From assembly GCA_035264945.1 (NCBI GenBank), contig DATFPF010000150.1, positions 22,094-86,093 of the forward strand: DNA of 64,000 bases, written 5' to 3'. Below the pieces are notes generated by a model, which worked only from the letters and a program-made list of their open reading frames with translations, made no database searches and was not told the DNA's origin. Made by a program: the position numbers and the translations under genes. This DNA is from Rubrobacter_D sp035264945. Its GTDB lineage: Bacteria > Actinomycetota > Rubrobacteria > Rubrobacterales > Rubrobacteraceae. Below, in pieces: positions 17,205 to 25,984 of this stretch (its first letter is position 1; each line of letters starts with the position of its first letter).

Positions 17205-17796
17205 GTCCGGCCCCCTCGAACTCTCCTCTGGAGAGCTTCATCAGGTACTCGGGCTCGGGTTCTCCGGGGACCTGGACGGTCTTGAAGAACCGGAAGCCCG
17301 CCTTCTCGTAGGCCCGTATCGCGGCGACGTTCTCGGGCTCGGGGCCGATCACGCACACCTCCACGCCTGGATCCGAGAAGACGTGCTCGGAGAGGAAGCG
17401 CCGGATAACGTGCCGCCCGAGGCCACGATTGACGTACTCCGACTCCCCGATGAACAGGTCGATTCCCGCCGAGTCCTCGACGTCCACCAGGTTCGCGTAC
17501 CGCGCGTCGTCTTCGGCGGTGATGCGGTACGCCTGTATAAACCCGATGGGCCTGTTCTCGTGCAGGATCAGAAACATCTTCGTCGCGTCCCGGTCCTCGA
17601 TCGAAGGGAGATAGTGCTCCTCGATCTCGGCGTACGACGTCCCTTCCGCGTACCACCAGCGCCTGACGTGCGGGGCGCTGAGCCAGCGGCGCACAAGATC
17701 CAGGTCAGGCGTCCGCAGCCTCCCGAAAGAGAGCCAGCGCGGGTCCATCCCGTCGCCCGTGAATGGCTTCTCGTCAGCCACGGCTAGTAGCGGCAA
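17197..17796 (-). CDS. AAC(6')-like GNAT acetyltransferase
   Basis: This 199-residue (TTG 17796) or 183-residue (ATG 17748) acetyl-CoA-dependent acetyltransferase resembles aminoglycoside 6'-N-acetyltransferases along its length. Shared features are a WLSAPHVRRWW start, EEHYLPSIEDRD, GIDLFIGESEYVNRGLG (the acetyl-CoA loop), DPGVEVCVIGPEPENVAAIR and YEKAGF. It overlaps both neighbours (13 bp with the MBL gene, 8 bp with the FAD oxidoreductase), so it is part of the amine operon. A natural polyamine or amino-sugar substrate is therefore more likely than an antibiotic, though aminoglycoside activity cannot be excluded. Confidence 0.82.
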   Translation of the reverse strand: MPLLAVADEKPFTGDGMDPRWLSFGRLRTPDLDLVRRWLSAPHVRRWWYAEGTSYAEIEEHYLPSIEDRDATKMFLILHENRPIGFIQAYRITAEDDARYANLVDVEDSAGIDLFIGESEYVNRGLGRHVIRRFLSEHVFSDPGVEVCVIGPEPENVAAIRAYEKAGFRFFKTVQVPGEPEPEYLMKLSRGEFEGAGLD

Positions 17797-18485
17797 CGCT
17801 CGACGGCCCTCTGGAGCTTCGCCCTAGCGTCCGACCAAAGCACGGGTCCGTGGGCCATTATTACCGTCGCGAAGTCCTCGGCGAGCAGCTTCTGGGCCGA
17901 GCGTTCCGCGAGCGGCGGGTCCGTGCAGAATGCCTTGCGGACCCCCACGCGAATCTTCCTCGGCAGGCACCCGAAGGCGTCGGCGGTGAAGAGGAGGCCG
18001 TCCGAGTCCCTCAGGAGCGAGGCGTGGCCGAGGGAGTGGCCCGGCGTCGAGATCAGGCGGAAGCCCGAGACGAGGTCCCCCTCCCGCAGCACCTTCCCGA
18101 CCGGCACCCCGGGGGGCTGCGCGTTGCTCGACATGCGGCGGAAGAAAGCGTTGCTCGACGGATCGTAGCCGCGCCGGCCGGAGATCACGTCGGCCTCGTG
18201 CGCGGTAGCGCCGACCTCGGCGTCCGGCGCCCACTCCAGGAGGCCCTTGAGGCCCCCGGTATGGTCGTCGTGCTGGTGGGTCAGGAAGATACGCCTCAGG
18301 TCCCCCGGCCCTGAGCCGAGCGACCCTATGGCGCCTTTGATCCTCTCCACGCTGCCCGCGAGGCCCGTGTCGACGAGCGTCCAGCCGTCGTCGTTCTCCA
18401 GGAGCAGCACGCTTATGGTGTTCCTGAACCCCACGGCGTCCACCCTGTAGACGCCCGGCCCTATCCTCTCTGGTGCGTTCGTCAC
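17784..18485 (-). CDS. MBL-fold metallo-hydrolase
   Basis: This 233-residue metallo-beta-lactamase-fold hydrolase carries the metal-binding motif THQHDDHTGG, further ligand segments STPGHSLGH and LFTADAF, and a late AHGP histidine, consistent with a dinuclear zinc site. There is no signal peptide, so it should be cytoplasmic. It begins at GTG one base after the stop of the aldehyde dehydrogenase and overlaps the acetyltransferase gene, so all three are probably translated from one message. It may hydrolyse a thioester, lactone or lactam made during amine breakdown; glyoxalase-II-type activity is another option. Confidence 0.85.
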   Translation of the reverse strand: MTNAPERIGPGVYRVDAVGFRNTISVLLLENDDGWTLVDTGLAGSVERIKGAIGSLGSGPGDLRRIFLTHQHDDHTGGLKGLLEWAPDAEVGATAHEADVISGRRGYDPSSNAFFRRMSSNAQPPGVPVGKVLREGDLVSGFRLISTPGHSLGHASLLRDSDGLLFTADAFGCLPRKIRVGVRKAFCTDPPLAERSAQKLLAEDFATVIMAHGPVLWSDARAKLQRAVERCRY

Positions 18486-18486
18486 G

Positions 18487-19929
18487 CTACATCACCCTCT
18501 GTCCCGGCTCTTCGCCCTCGCCATACGGGTACCACCACTCCTTCTTCTCGACCCTCGGGTCGATGTGGACGTGCTTGGACTCTTGGAACGCCTCGAGGCC
18601 CTCCCTGCCTAGCTCCCTGCCGACGCCGCTCCCGCCGTAGCCGCCGAAGGGGGCTGCGTCGTTGTCAGTGAGGGGGTCGTTGATCCAGACCGTGCCGGCC
18701 CTGATGCCCCTCGCGCACCTGAGCATCTTCTCGAAGTCTCGCGTGTACACGTTCGCCCCGAGCCCGAACGGGACGGAGTTCGCGAGCCCGATGGCCTCAT
18801 CCAGCGAATCCACCTCCACCACGGGGAGCACAGGCCCGAAGGTCTCCTCGCTCATTACCCTCATCGATGGCTCGACGCCGGTAAGGACCGTGGGACGGTA
18901 GAAGAAGCCCCGCCCGCCGAAGCGTTCGCCGCCCGTGACGAGCCTCGCGCCCTTGCCTATGGCCTGGCCGACGTGGTCCTCGACCTTGTCCCGGCCCTTG
19001 GCGTTGATCATGGGCCCGATGTCCGTCTCCGCGTCCATGGGATCTCCGATGTTCAGCGACTCGGCGAAGGCCTTCGACGCCTCGACGAAGTCGTCCGCCA
19101 CCTTCCTGTCCACGTAGAAGCGCTCTGATGAGGTGCAGACCTGCCCGGCGTTCAGGCACGCCGCCCAGACGGCGCCCTGGGCCGCTATCTCCACGTCAAC
19201 GTCGTCGCAAACGATAAACGGGTCCTTGCCGCCGAGCTCGAGGTTCGCCCGCATCAGGCGCTCTGCCGCCGTGATGCCGACCTTGCGGCCGGTCTCCTGG
19301 CTGCCCGTGAACGCGATCATGTCCACGCCGGGGTGCCGCACGAGCGCCTCTCCCACGTCCCCGGCCCCGTATACCGCCTGGAAGAGCCCCTCCGGCAGCC
19401 CCTCCATGAGCCCCATCATCCGCCTGGTCGCGAGCGGCGTCTCCTCCGAGGGCTTGAGGATGACGGCGTTGCCTGCGGCGAGCGCCGGCGCTACCTTCCA
19501 GGCCGCCAGCAGCAGCGGGTAGTTCCAGGGGACGATGCAGGCGACGGTGCCCACGGGCTCCTTTACTACCATGGCGAGCTGCTGGGGCTCGATGGGGGCC
19601 GGGAGGTAGCCGACGGAGTCGCGCGCGATCTCGCCGTAGTAGTCGAAGCACGCCGCCGTCCAGGTTACCTCGTCCCGGTTCTCTATAAACGGCTTGCCCC
19701 CCTCGGCGGTCATGATCTCCGCCAACTCATCGGCGTGGCCGCGCAGCTTCGCGGAGATCTCGTGGAAGACCTCGGCCCGGTCCAGCCCCGCGAAGCCGCG
19801 CCACTCATCGAAGCCGCGCCTCGCCCGCCCGGCGACAGAGTCGAGCTCCCCCGGGCCCGTAGTCCCGATCTCCTCTATCCCCTCTTCGGTCGCCGGATTG
19901 ACGACGGACAACCGTCCGTTTTGTGCCAT
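18487..19929 (-). CDS. NAD-dependent aldehyde dehydrogenase
   Basis: This 480-residue aldehyde dehydrogenase has the catalytic cysteine in NAGQVCTSSER, the general-base glutamate in NLELGGKDP and the NAD motif FTGSQETG. PWNYPLLLAAWKVAPALAAGN is typical of betaine-aldehyde and aminoaldehyde dehydrogenases. It ends with a WWYPYGEGE tail. It starts at ATG behind GGAGGAG and lies between a GNAT acetyltransferase and an MBL hydrolase in the amine operon. It probably oxidises an aminoaldehyde formed by one of the nearby flavin oxidases. Exact chain length or substitution cannot be read from sequence. Confidence 0.87.
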   Translation of the reverse strand: MAQNGRLSVVNPATEEGIEEIGTTGPGELDSVAGRARRGFDEWRGFAGLDRAEVFHEISAKLRGHADELAEIMTAEGGKPFIENRDEVTWTAACFDYYGEIARDSVGYLPAPIEPQQLAMVVKEPVGTVACIVPWNYPLLLAAWKVAPALAAGNAVILKPSEETPLATRRMMGLMEGLPEGLFQAVYGAGDVGEALVRHPGVDMIAFTGSQETGRKVGITAAERLMRANLELGGKDPFIVCDDVDVEIAAQGAVWAACLNAGQVCTSSERFYVDRKVADDFVEASKAFAESLNIGDPMDAETDIGPMINAKGRDKVEDHVGQAIGKGARLVTGGERFGGRGFFYRPTVLTGVEPSMRVMSEETFGPVLPVVEVDSLDEAIGLANSVPFGLGANVYTRDFEKMLRCARGIRAGTVWINDPLTDNDAAPFGGYGGSGVGRELGREGLEAFQESKHVHIDPRVEKKEWWYPYGEGEEPGQRVM

Positions 19930-19939
19930 CTCTCCTCCG

Positions 19940-20377
19940 TTACCTCTTGTAGACGACGAAAGACGTCGCGTGGGCCACCGAGTCGTAGAGCGAGCGGGCC
20001 TGGGCGTTGTACTGCTGGGTGTGCCAGTAGACGCGGTCCGCGCCGCGGCGGTCGGCCTCGGCGTAGACGCCCTCTATCAGGAGCCGCCCCGTCCCCGAAC
20101 CGCGCTCCCCGCGCGAGACGAACAGGTCCTCCAGGTAGCAGTAGGTACCGGTCGTCCAGGTGGCGGGGTGGAAGACCGCGTGCGTCAGGCCGACCAGGCC
20201 GCCGGCTCCGTCTTCCGCCACGAGCCCGAAGAACCCGTCTGTGCCCTCGCACAGGCGCCGGAAGGCCGCCCGCGTCACCGCCTCAGTCGGATCGTTGCGG
20301 TAGAAGGCGTTGTAGCCGTGCCAGAGGGTGAGCCAGGCGTCGCGGTCCGACTCGCGGATGGGGCGGACGGTCGTCAA
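19940..20377 (-). CDS. GNAT-family N-acetyltransferase
   Basis: A 145-residue single-domain GNAT protein. The fold signature is visible: VRPIRESDRDAW at the start, the beta-4 strand CYLEDLFVS, the pyrophosphate loop RGERGSGTGRLLI and a C-terminal YDSVAHATSFVVYKR. The arrangement recalls diamine/spermidine acetyltransferases and amino acid acetyltransferases. Its place between the polyamine ABC permeases and an aldehyde dehydrogenase supports an amine acceptor. It starts at TTG behind AAGGAGGG and its stop lies 10 bp before the next gene. Confidence 0.82.
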   Translation of the reverse strand: MTTVRPIRESDRDAWLTLWHGYNAFYRNDPTEAVTRAAFRRLCEGTDGFFGLVAEDGAGGLVGLTHAVFHPATWTTGTYCYLEDLFVSRGERGSGTGRLLIEGVYAEADRRGADRVYWHTQQYNAQARSLYDSVAHATSFVVYKR

Positions 20378-20477
20378 GGTCCCTCCTTGGTCGCCCGGAT
20401 GCGGGGTAGGGGAGGCACGGCGAGGCCGGCGGGGATGGACGTCTCGGGCGTCCGGCTTTCTACCGTGGTCTGCACCT

Positions 20478-21296
20478 CTAGGCTTTCTCCTTGCGGACCA
20501 GGAGGCGGCTGCCGCCGAAGATCAGGAACAGCGTCGCCACGAGGACTACCGTCGAGAGCGCGTTGATGACGGGGCTCACGCCGAACTTGATCATGGAGTA
20601 GATCTTGAGCGGCAGCGTGCTCGACCCGACCCCGCTCACGAAGTACGTGATCACGAAGTCGTCGAACGAGAGCGTGAACGCCAGCAGGCCGCCCGCCATT
20701 ACGCCCGGTAGGATCAGGGGCAGCGTAACCCTGAAGAAGGTCTGCACGGGGCTCGCGCCTAAGTCCTGGGCGGCCTCCTCTACCGAGCGGTCCATCCCGG
20801 CCAGCCGGGCGCGCACGACTATCGTGACGAAGGAGATCGAGAACGCCACGTGCGCGATGATGATGGTCGTGATGCCGAGTTGGAAGCCGACGGCCACGAA
20901 GAAGACCAGCAGGCTCACCCCGACCACGATCTCCGGCATCACGGTCGCCATGTAGATGGCCGAGTCCGCGACGGTTTGCCCCCTGAAGCGGTGCCGCGAG
21001 AGGGCGAGCGCCGTCAGCGTGCCTATGACGGTGGCGATGAGCGTCGAGGTGACGCCTACCACGAGCGAGGTCCTGAAGGCCTGGAGTATCGTCGGGTCGC
21101 TCAGGAGCTGCCCGTACCACTCGAAGGAGAACCCGGTCCAGACCTGGGTGCTGCGCGTCGAGTTGAACGAGAAGAGGATGAGGACCGCTATCGGGGCGTA
21201 GAGGAAAAGGTAGACGAGCACGGAGCCCAGAAGCAGGCCCCAGTCGGGCAGCCCGTTCATCGCCCCCTTACGGGGGCCCTTCGTCGTCGCGGCCAT
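20478..21296 (-). CDS. potC: Spermidine/putrescine ABC transporter permease PotC
   Basis: A 272-residue inner-membrane permease with about six helices. The ATPase-contacting EAA loop reads EEAAQDLGASPVQTFFRVTLP (about residues 164-184). It pairs with PotB (21297-22163) to form the channel of a polyamine importer. The start codon directly abuts the stop of potB with no gap, indicating coupled translation. The initial KGPRKGAMNGLP tail is cytoplasmic. Substrate assignment rests on the PotD-like binding protein and neighbouring amine-catabolic genes. Confidence 0.9.
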   Translation of the reverse strand: MAATTKGPRKGAMNGLPDWGLLLGSVLVYLFLYAPIAVLILFSFNSTRSTQVWTGFSFEWYGQLLSDPTILQAFRTSLVVGVTSTLIATVIGTLTALALSRHRFRGQTVADSAIYMATVMPEIVVGVSLLVFFVAVGFQLGITTIIIAHVAFSISFVTIVVRARLAGMDRSVEEAAQDLGASPVQTFFRVTLPLILPGVMAGGLLAFTLSFDDFVITYFVSGVGSSTLPLKIYSMIKFGVSPVINALSTVVLVATLFLIFGGSRLLVRKEKA

Positions 21297-22163
21297 CTAG
21301 ACCCCCTCCAGCTTGTCCGTGCCGACGCGGCGGATGTAGAACATTATCGCGCCGAGCAGCAGGACGGCGAGCATCACCGAGAGGGCGCTCCCGAACGCCC
21401 AGTCGCGGGCCTGGAGGAACTGGTTCTGGATCAGGTTCCCCGTCATCACCGTGCGGGAGCCGCCGAGCAGGTCGGGGATGACGAACTCGCCGGCGGACGG
21501 GATAAAGACGAGGATGCTGCCGGCTATCACGCCGGGCAGGCTCAGGGGGAACGTCACGCGCAAGAACGTCTGCCACCGGCTCGCCCCGAGGTCCTTGCCC
21601 GCCTCCTTCAGGCGCACGTCGAACTTCTCGAGGGCGGCGTAGAGGGGCAGGATCATGAAAGGCAGGTAGGAGTAGGTCATGCCCATGAGGACGGCCTCAG
21701 GGGTAAAGATAAGGTTCACCGGTCCGTCGGTTATGCCGAGGAACTGCAGGGTTTTGTTGGCGATGCCGTTGCCGCCCAGGATCACCACCCAGGCGTAGGC
21801 CCGGATGAGCAGGCTCGTCCAGAACGGGACCATGACGAGCAGGATCAGGGCGTTGCGCCACCGCCTTCCCTTGAAGACTATGAAGTAGGCGAGCGGGTAG
21901 CCGAGCAAGAAGCAGAGTAGCGTCGTCAGCGCCGCTATCCCGAACGAGCGGACGATGATGTTCAGGTAGAGCGGGTCGAAGACCAGCAGGTAGTTGCCCG
22001 GGTTGAAGCCCAGAGTGATGCCGCCGTAGGCCCCGCTCGTCCCGAACGAGTACGCCAGGATGAAGAGCAGCGGCACGAGAAAGAAGAGCCCGAGCCAGAG
22101 GGTGACGGGCGCCAGCAGCGCCGAGAGGCCCAGCGTCCAGCCCTTCGCCACGCGCTCCCTCAT
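21297..22163 (-). CDS. potB: Spermidine/putrescine ABC transporter permease PotB
   Basis: A 288-residue permease with six helices; the first hydrophobic stretch begins at LSALLAPVTLWLGLFF. Its EAA loop reads KEAGKDLGASRWQTFLRV. The YSYLPFMILPLYAAL segment is typical of PotB/PotH permeases. It starts one base after the potD stop and is followed at once by potC. It acts with PotA, PotC and the PotD lipoprotein in ATP-driven polyamine uptake. Confidence 0.9.
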   Translation of the reverse strand: MRERVAKGWTLGLSALLAPVTLWLGLFFLVPLLFILAYSFGTSGAYGGITLGFNPGNYLLVFDPLYLNIIVRSFGIAALTTLLCFLLGYPLAYFIVFKGRRWRNALILLVMVPFWTSLLIRAYAWVVILGGNGIANKTLQFLGITDGPVNLIFTPEAVLMGMTYSYLPFMILPLYAALEKFDVRLKEAGKDLGASRWQTFLRVTFPLSLPGVIAGSILVFIPSAGEFVIPDLLGGSRTVMTGNLIQNQFLQARDWAFGSALSVMLAVLLLGAIMFYIRRVGTDKLEGV

Positions 22164-22164
22164 C

Positions 22165-23268
22165 TCAGGAGCTCTTCACTTCGGTGAACAGGCGCTCGTA
22201 CTCGCGCGTTGTCTCGCCCGGGTCCTCTATTACCTGCAACCTCTCGAAGACGCTGTCGGGGAGGACGTAGCCAGGCAGGTCCTTGAGCGCGCCGTCGATC
22301 ATCGGCAGGGCGGCGGCGTTCGGGGTGTTGTAGTAGGTGTAGTTGGAGAGGTCGGCCCCCGTCTTCGCGCCAAGGATGTAGTTTATGAACTTGTGGGCGT
22401 TCTGCGGGTGCTCGGCGCCGTTGGGGATGCACATGTTGTCCGTCCAGCGGGTGGCGGCGGGCTTTGGGACCACGTAGTCGAGGTCGCCGTTCTCAGAGAG
22501 CGCAAGGAAGGCGTCGCCGCTGAAGACGTGCCCGAGCAGGAGGTCGCCGTTCTGGACGAGCGGGCGCGCCTCCGTGGAGTCGAAGTACCCGCGCAGCAAG
22601 GGCTTCTGCTTCTTGAGCTCGTCCGCGGCCTCCTGGAGTTCGCCCGTGTCCTTGGTGTTTACGGAGTATCCCAGCTTGTAGAGGGCGGCCCCGAGCGTCT
22701 CCCTCGTGTCGTTCAGCATGGACATCTCGCCCTCGAACTCGGCGTCCCACAGGGGGTCCCAGGACTCCGGGAGCTGGCCTATCTCTTTTTTGTTGTAGAG
22801 GATGCCGGTGGTGCCCCACTGGTAGGGGAGGCTGTACTCGTTGTTCGGGTCGTAGGAGAGGCCCGTGTACTCCTTGCCGACGTTCTTGGAGTTCGGTATC
22901 TGGGACATGTCCAGCTTCTGCACGACGTCGGACTTGATCATGATGGCGACCATGTAGTCGCTGGGGACGATCACATCGTACCCCGTGCCACCGGCCTGCA
23001 GCTTCGCCAGCAGGTCCTCGTTGGAGGAGAAGAAGTCCTGCGTCACCTCTATGCCGGTCTGCTTCTCGAAGCCGGGCACGGTGCTCTCGGCCACGTAGTC
23101 CGACCAGTTGTAGAAGTTGAGCGCCTTCTCCTCCGGGCCACCCCCGCCAGCCCCGCCGCCACCTTGCGCGCTCGTGTTCGGCTGGCAGGCCAGCACCGAG
23201 AGGGTCGAGCCGGCCACACCGGCTGCGCCCATCGTCCTGAGGAACCTGCCGCGCGAGATCCTCTTCAT
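22165..23268 (-). CDS. potD: Polyamine-binding lipoprotein PotD
   Basis: This 367-residue extracytoplasmic solute-binding protein starts at ATG 23268; the frame continues upstream but homology begins here. The export signal has a twin-arginine-like SRGRFLRTM, a hydrophobic core and the lipobox LSVLAC, so it is probably a membrane-anchored lipoprotein. A low-complexity GGGGAGGGG linker follows. The mature part begins LNFYNWSDYV, a typical PotD/PotF start, with VPSDYMV and NMCIPNGAEHPQNAHKFI further on. It would deliver spermidine or putrescine to PotBC. The order in this operon is potA-potD-potB-potC. Confidence 0.92.
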   Translation of the reverse strand: MKRISRGRFLRTMGAAGVAGSTLSVLACQPNTSAQGGGGAGGGGPEEKALNFYNWSDYVAESTVPGFEKQTGIEVTQDFFSSNEDLLAKLQAGGTGYDVIVPSDYMVAIMIKSDVVQKLDMSQIPNSKNVGKEYTGLSYDPNNEYSLPYQWGTTGILYNKKEIGQLPESWDPLWDAEFEGEMSMLNDTRETLGAALYKLGYSVNTKDTGELQEAADELKKQKPLLRGYFDSTEARPLVQNGDLLLGHVFSGDAFLALSENGDLDYVVPKPAATRWTDNMCIPNGAEHPQNAHKFINYILGAKTGADLSNYTYYNTPNAAALPMIDGALKDLPGYVLPDSVFERLQVIEDPGETTREYERLFTEVKSS

Positions 23269-23270
23269 CG

Positions 23271-24398
23271 TCAACCCCCTAGTACCAGACAGTTTTGCGC
23301 GTCCCACGCCACCGAGACCCCGTCCCCCTCGGAGGGCCCCGCGGCGTCGAAGGCGTTCTGCTGGTAGAGCACCAGCCTCCCGCCCCCCTCCAACTCCACT
23401 ATGTACTGCGTGCTCGCGCCCAGGTAGACGACCTGCTTCACCTCGGCAGCGGAGACGTTGTCGCCCGACGCGCCGAACCTTACCTTCTCCGGCCTGACCG
23501 CCGCGTGCGCCTCCTCGCCCTCCCTCGGAGAACCCTGCTCGCGCGCCACGGCCTCGACCCTCAGGCCCTCGCGCGTCCGCAGCGTCGTCCTGTCGCCGTT
23601 GGCCGCCTCGACCGTACCTGAGAAGACGTTCGTCTGCCCGATGAACCCGGCGACGAAGCGGTTTGCGGGCTTCTCGTAGAGGGTGGTCGGGCCGGCGAGT
23701 TGCTGGACCCTGCCCTCGTCCATCACCGCGATCCTGTCGCTCATGGTGAGCGCCTCTTCCTGGTCGTGGGTGACGTAGACGAAGGTGATGCCCACCTCCT
23801 CCTGCAGGCTCTTGAGCTCGAGCTGCATCTCTTTGCGGAGCTTGAGGTCGAGGGCGCCAAGCGGCTCGTCGAGTAGCAGCACCTTCGGCCTGTTGACGAG
23901 CGCGCGGGCGAGCGCGACCCGCTGCTGCTGGCCGCCGGAGAGCATGCCCGGCCTGCGCTTCTCGAAGCCCACGAGCTGCACCATCTCGCACGCGTCGGCC
24001 ACCCTGCTTGCGACCTCGTCCTTGGGGACCTTCGCCCGCCTGAGGCCGAAGGCCACGTTGTCGAAGACGTTGAGGTGGGGGAAGATGGCGTAGGACTGGA
24101 AGACGGTATTGACGGGCCTCCGGTACGGCGGGACGCCCTGTACCTCCTGGCCTGCCACGGAGATCTCGCCCTCCGTGGGCTTCTCGAAGCCCGCGATCAT
24201 GCGCAGCGTCGTCGTCTTCCCGCATCCCGAAGGTCCGAGCAGCGAGAAGAACTCCCCTTCGTAGATGTCCAGGTTCAGGTCGTCGACCGCAACGAACTCT
24301 CCGAACCGCTTGGTGATCCCCGCCAGCCGCACGGCGACGTCCCTCCCGGCACCTTCCTCCGCCCGCGTCGGACGTTCCCTGGTCCGTCTTTCTTCCAC
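23271..24398 (-). CDS. potA: Polyamine ABC transporter ATPase PotA
   Basis: This 375-residue ATPase has Walker A GPSGCGKTT, the Q-loop in VFQSYAIFPH, signature LSGGQQQR, Walker B VLLLDEPLGALD and the switch histidine in VTHDQEEA. A C-terminal TOBE-like domain follows (GFIGQTNVFSG onward, with AVRPEKV). The start is GTG 24398, set by AGGAGG six bases upstream; longer starts run into the flavin oxidase gene, whose stop lies at 24401. It powers the PotBC permease. The tight spacing to the oxidase gene ties polyamine uptake to oxidation. Confidence 0.92.
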   Translation of the reverse strand: MEERRTRERPTRAEEGAGRDVAVRLAGITKRFGEFVAVDDLNLDIYEGEFFSLLGPSGCGKTTTLRMIAGFEKPTEGEISVAGQEVQGVPPYRRPVNTVFQSYAIFPHLNVFDNVAFGLRRAKVPKDEVASRVADACEMVQLVGFEKRRPGMLSGGQQQRVALARALVNRPKVLLLDEPLGALDLKLRKEMQLELKSLQEEVGITFVYVTHDQEEALTMSDRIAVMDEGRVQQLAGPTTLYEKPANRFVAGFIGQTNVFSGTVEAANGDRTTLRTREGLRVEAVAREQGSPREGEEAHAAVRPEKVRFGASGDNVSAAEVKQVVYLGASTQYIVELEGGGRLVLYQQNAFDAAGPSEGDGVSVAWDAQNCLVLGG

Positions 24399-24400
24399 TC

Positions 24401-25858
24401 TTATCCTCCTGTGCCCGTGGCCCCTGCTCGGGACCTTCCCCGTGAGAGATCTGGCCCGCCCGAAGCCGTCCGCGAACGGTGCCCCGCGCCGCCCGAGAGT
24501 ACCGCCCGCGTCGCCCGTTGTCCCGATTCCACGGCCCCGTCCATGTACCCGTTCCACCTCGTCGCCGTCTCCGTCCCCGCCCAGTGCACGCGGCCCACGG
24601 GCTCCCGCATTGCCTGCCCGTGGTCAAGGAAGAAGCCCGGCACGGGCACGCCCGCGTAGCCGCCGCGGGCGTGGGGCTCTGCGCCCCAGTCGCACTCCGC
24701 GTAGCCGCGAGGATGGAGCGCCTCACGACCGAAAAACCGGGCGAAGCACTCGAGGACGGCCCGCTTGCGTTCGCCCGCTGGCCTCCCTCCCCATCGGCGC
24801 GCGTCGGAGCCCAGGACGAACCCGGTAAGGACGCCAGCGTCGTCGCCTGGGATCGAGTTGTCGCATGTGATCTTGCACGGCCCGGCGTCGCTCTCTGCCC
24901 TGCCGTTGAGGCCCGCATCGCGCCAGAAGGGCGCGTCGTAGACGGCGCTGCACTTGATCACGGCCCCCATCGGCATCCTCTGGGTGAGCCCGTCGTGAGC
25001 CGGCGGCAGCGCCGGGGCGTACTCGATGCGCCCCCGCAGGGCTGGCGGCACCGACACGACCACGGCCCCCGCCCGGACGGAGAGCTCGTCCGACTCGACG
25101 AGCACCCCTTCGGCGTCCTGCGAGATCCGGCGCGCCGGGGAGCCGAGGACCACGCGCCCTTCCAGCCCCCGCGCCATCCGCTCGGACAACTCCTGCGCGC
25201 CGCCGACGAGCCTGTGCTCCTCGGCGGAGGCCTCTATCTCGAAGAGCCCCCCGAATCCTCCCGAGGAGGTGATGTCCGAGAGCACGCCGAGCAGCGAGAC
25301 GTCGCGCGGCTCGCAGGCGTAAAGCGACTCGACGGCCAGGTCGAAGTAGAACCGAGCGCCCGTGGTGCGCGTCTGGCCGAGCTTCCAGGTCTCGAGCGTC
25401 TGCCCGTCCCACTCCCGCGCCTTCTCTGCCTTCCACGGCGCCTCGGCTGGAACATCCGCGGCGAGCCGGCTCAAAGCCTCGAAGACCTCCGCGACCTCGG
25501 AGGCCGCGTCCGGGTCGGCGAAGGGCACCTCCCCGCCCTCCTCGTACTCCGAGCGGCGGCCGTTCTCGTCGAAGACGGTCCGCCCGGGAACCTCGGTTGG
25601 GAAGATCCCGACGCCGAGCTCTCTGGCGAGGGCGTTTATGCGCCGCTGGTCCGGACCTACCCACTGCCCGCCCATCTCGACGGGCACCCCGCCGACGCGG
25701 CGGGTCATCGTCCGGCCGCCCACCCTGTCGTTCGCCTCGACGACGAGCACGGAGGCGCCCGCGGCCTCTAGCTCCCTGGCCGCCGTGAGCCCTGCCAGGC
25801 CAGCGCCGACGACCACCGCGTCCACCGCCGGCTCCCTCCGCGCCCGGCCCACCGTCAT
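24401..25858 (-). CDS. Flavin monoamine oxidase-family protein, putrescine-oxidase-like
   Basis: This 485-residue flavoprotein has the N-terminal FAD motif VVVGAGLAGLTAARELEAAG with EANDRVGGRTMTR, and the C-terminal motif VHWAGTETATRWNGYMDGAV of monoamine/putrescine oxidases. ARGGYAGVPVPG, near the isoalloxazine ring, lacks the cysteine that links FAD covalently in animal MAO, so FAD is probably non-covalent. It should oxidise a primary amine with oxygen to an aminoaldehyde, ammonia and peroxide. Its stop lies 2 bp from the potA start. The last ~30 residues are a variable Arg/Gly/Ser-rich tail. Confidence 0.87.
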   Translation of the reverse strand: MTVGRARREPAVDAVVVGAGLAGLTAARELEAAGASVLVVEANDRVGGRTMTRRVGGVPVEMGGQWVGPDQRRINALARELGVGIFPTEVPGRTVFDENGRRSEYEEGGEVPFADPDAASEVAEVFEALSRLAADVPAEAPWKAEKAREWDGQTLETWKLGQTRTTGARFYFDLAVESLYACEPRDVSLLGVLSDITSSGGFGGLFEIEASAEEHRLVGGAQELSERMARGLEGRVVLGSPARRISQDAEGVLVESDELSVRAGAVVVSVPPALRGRIEYAPALPPAHDGLTQRMPMGAVIKCSAVYDAPFWRDAGLNGRAESDAGPCKITCDNSIPGDDAGVLTGFVLGSDARRWGGRPAGERKRAVLECFARFFGREALHPRGYAECDWGAEPHARGGYAGVPVPGFFLDHGQAMREPVGRVHWAGTETATRWNGYMDGAVESGQRATRAVLSGGAGHRSRTASGGPDLSRGRSRAGATGTGG

Positions 25859-25984
25859 CCGCCCGCCCGCCCCGATCCGAACGGACGCGCGGAAGCTCCC
25901 GCCTCTGCTGCCGCCGTCCTCTCGGTGTTCTGTATCCTCACCCTTTCTCCTCTTGGTTCGGGGTCTCTCGCGGGCATAGACGTC

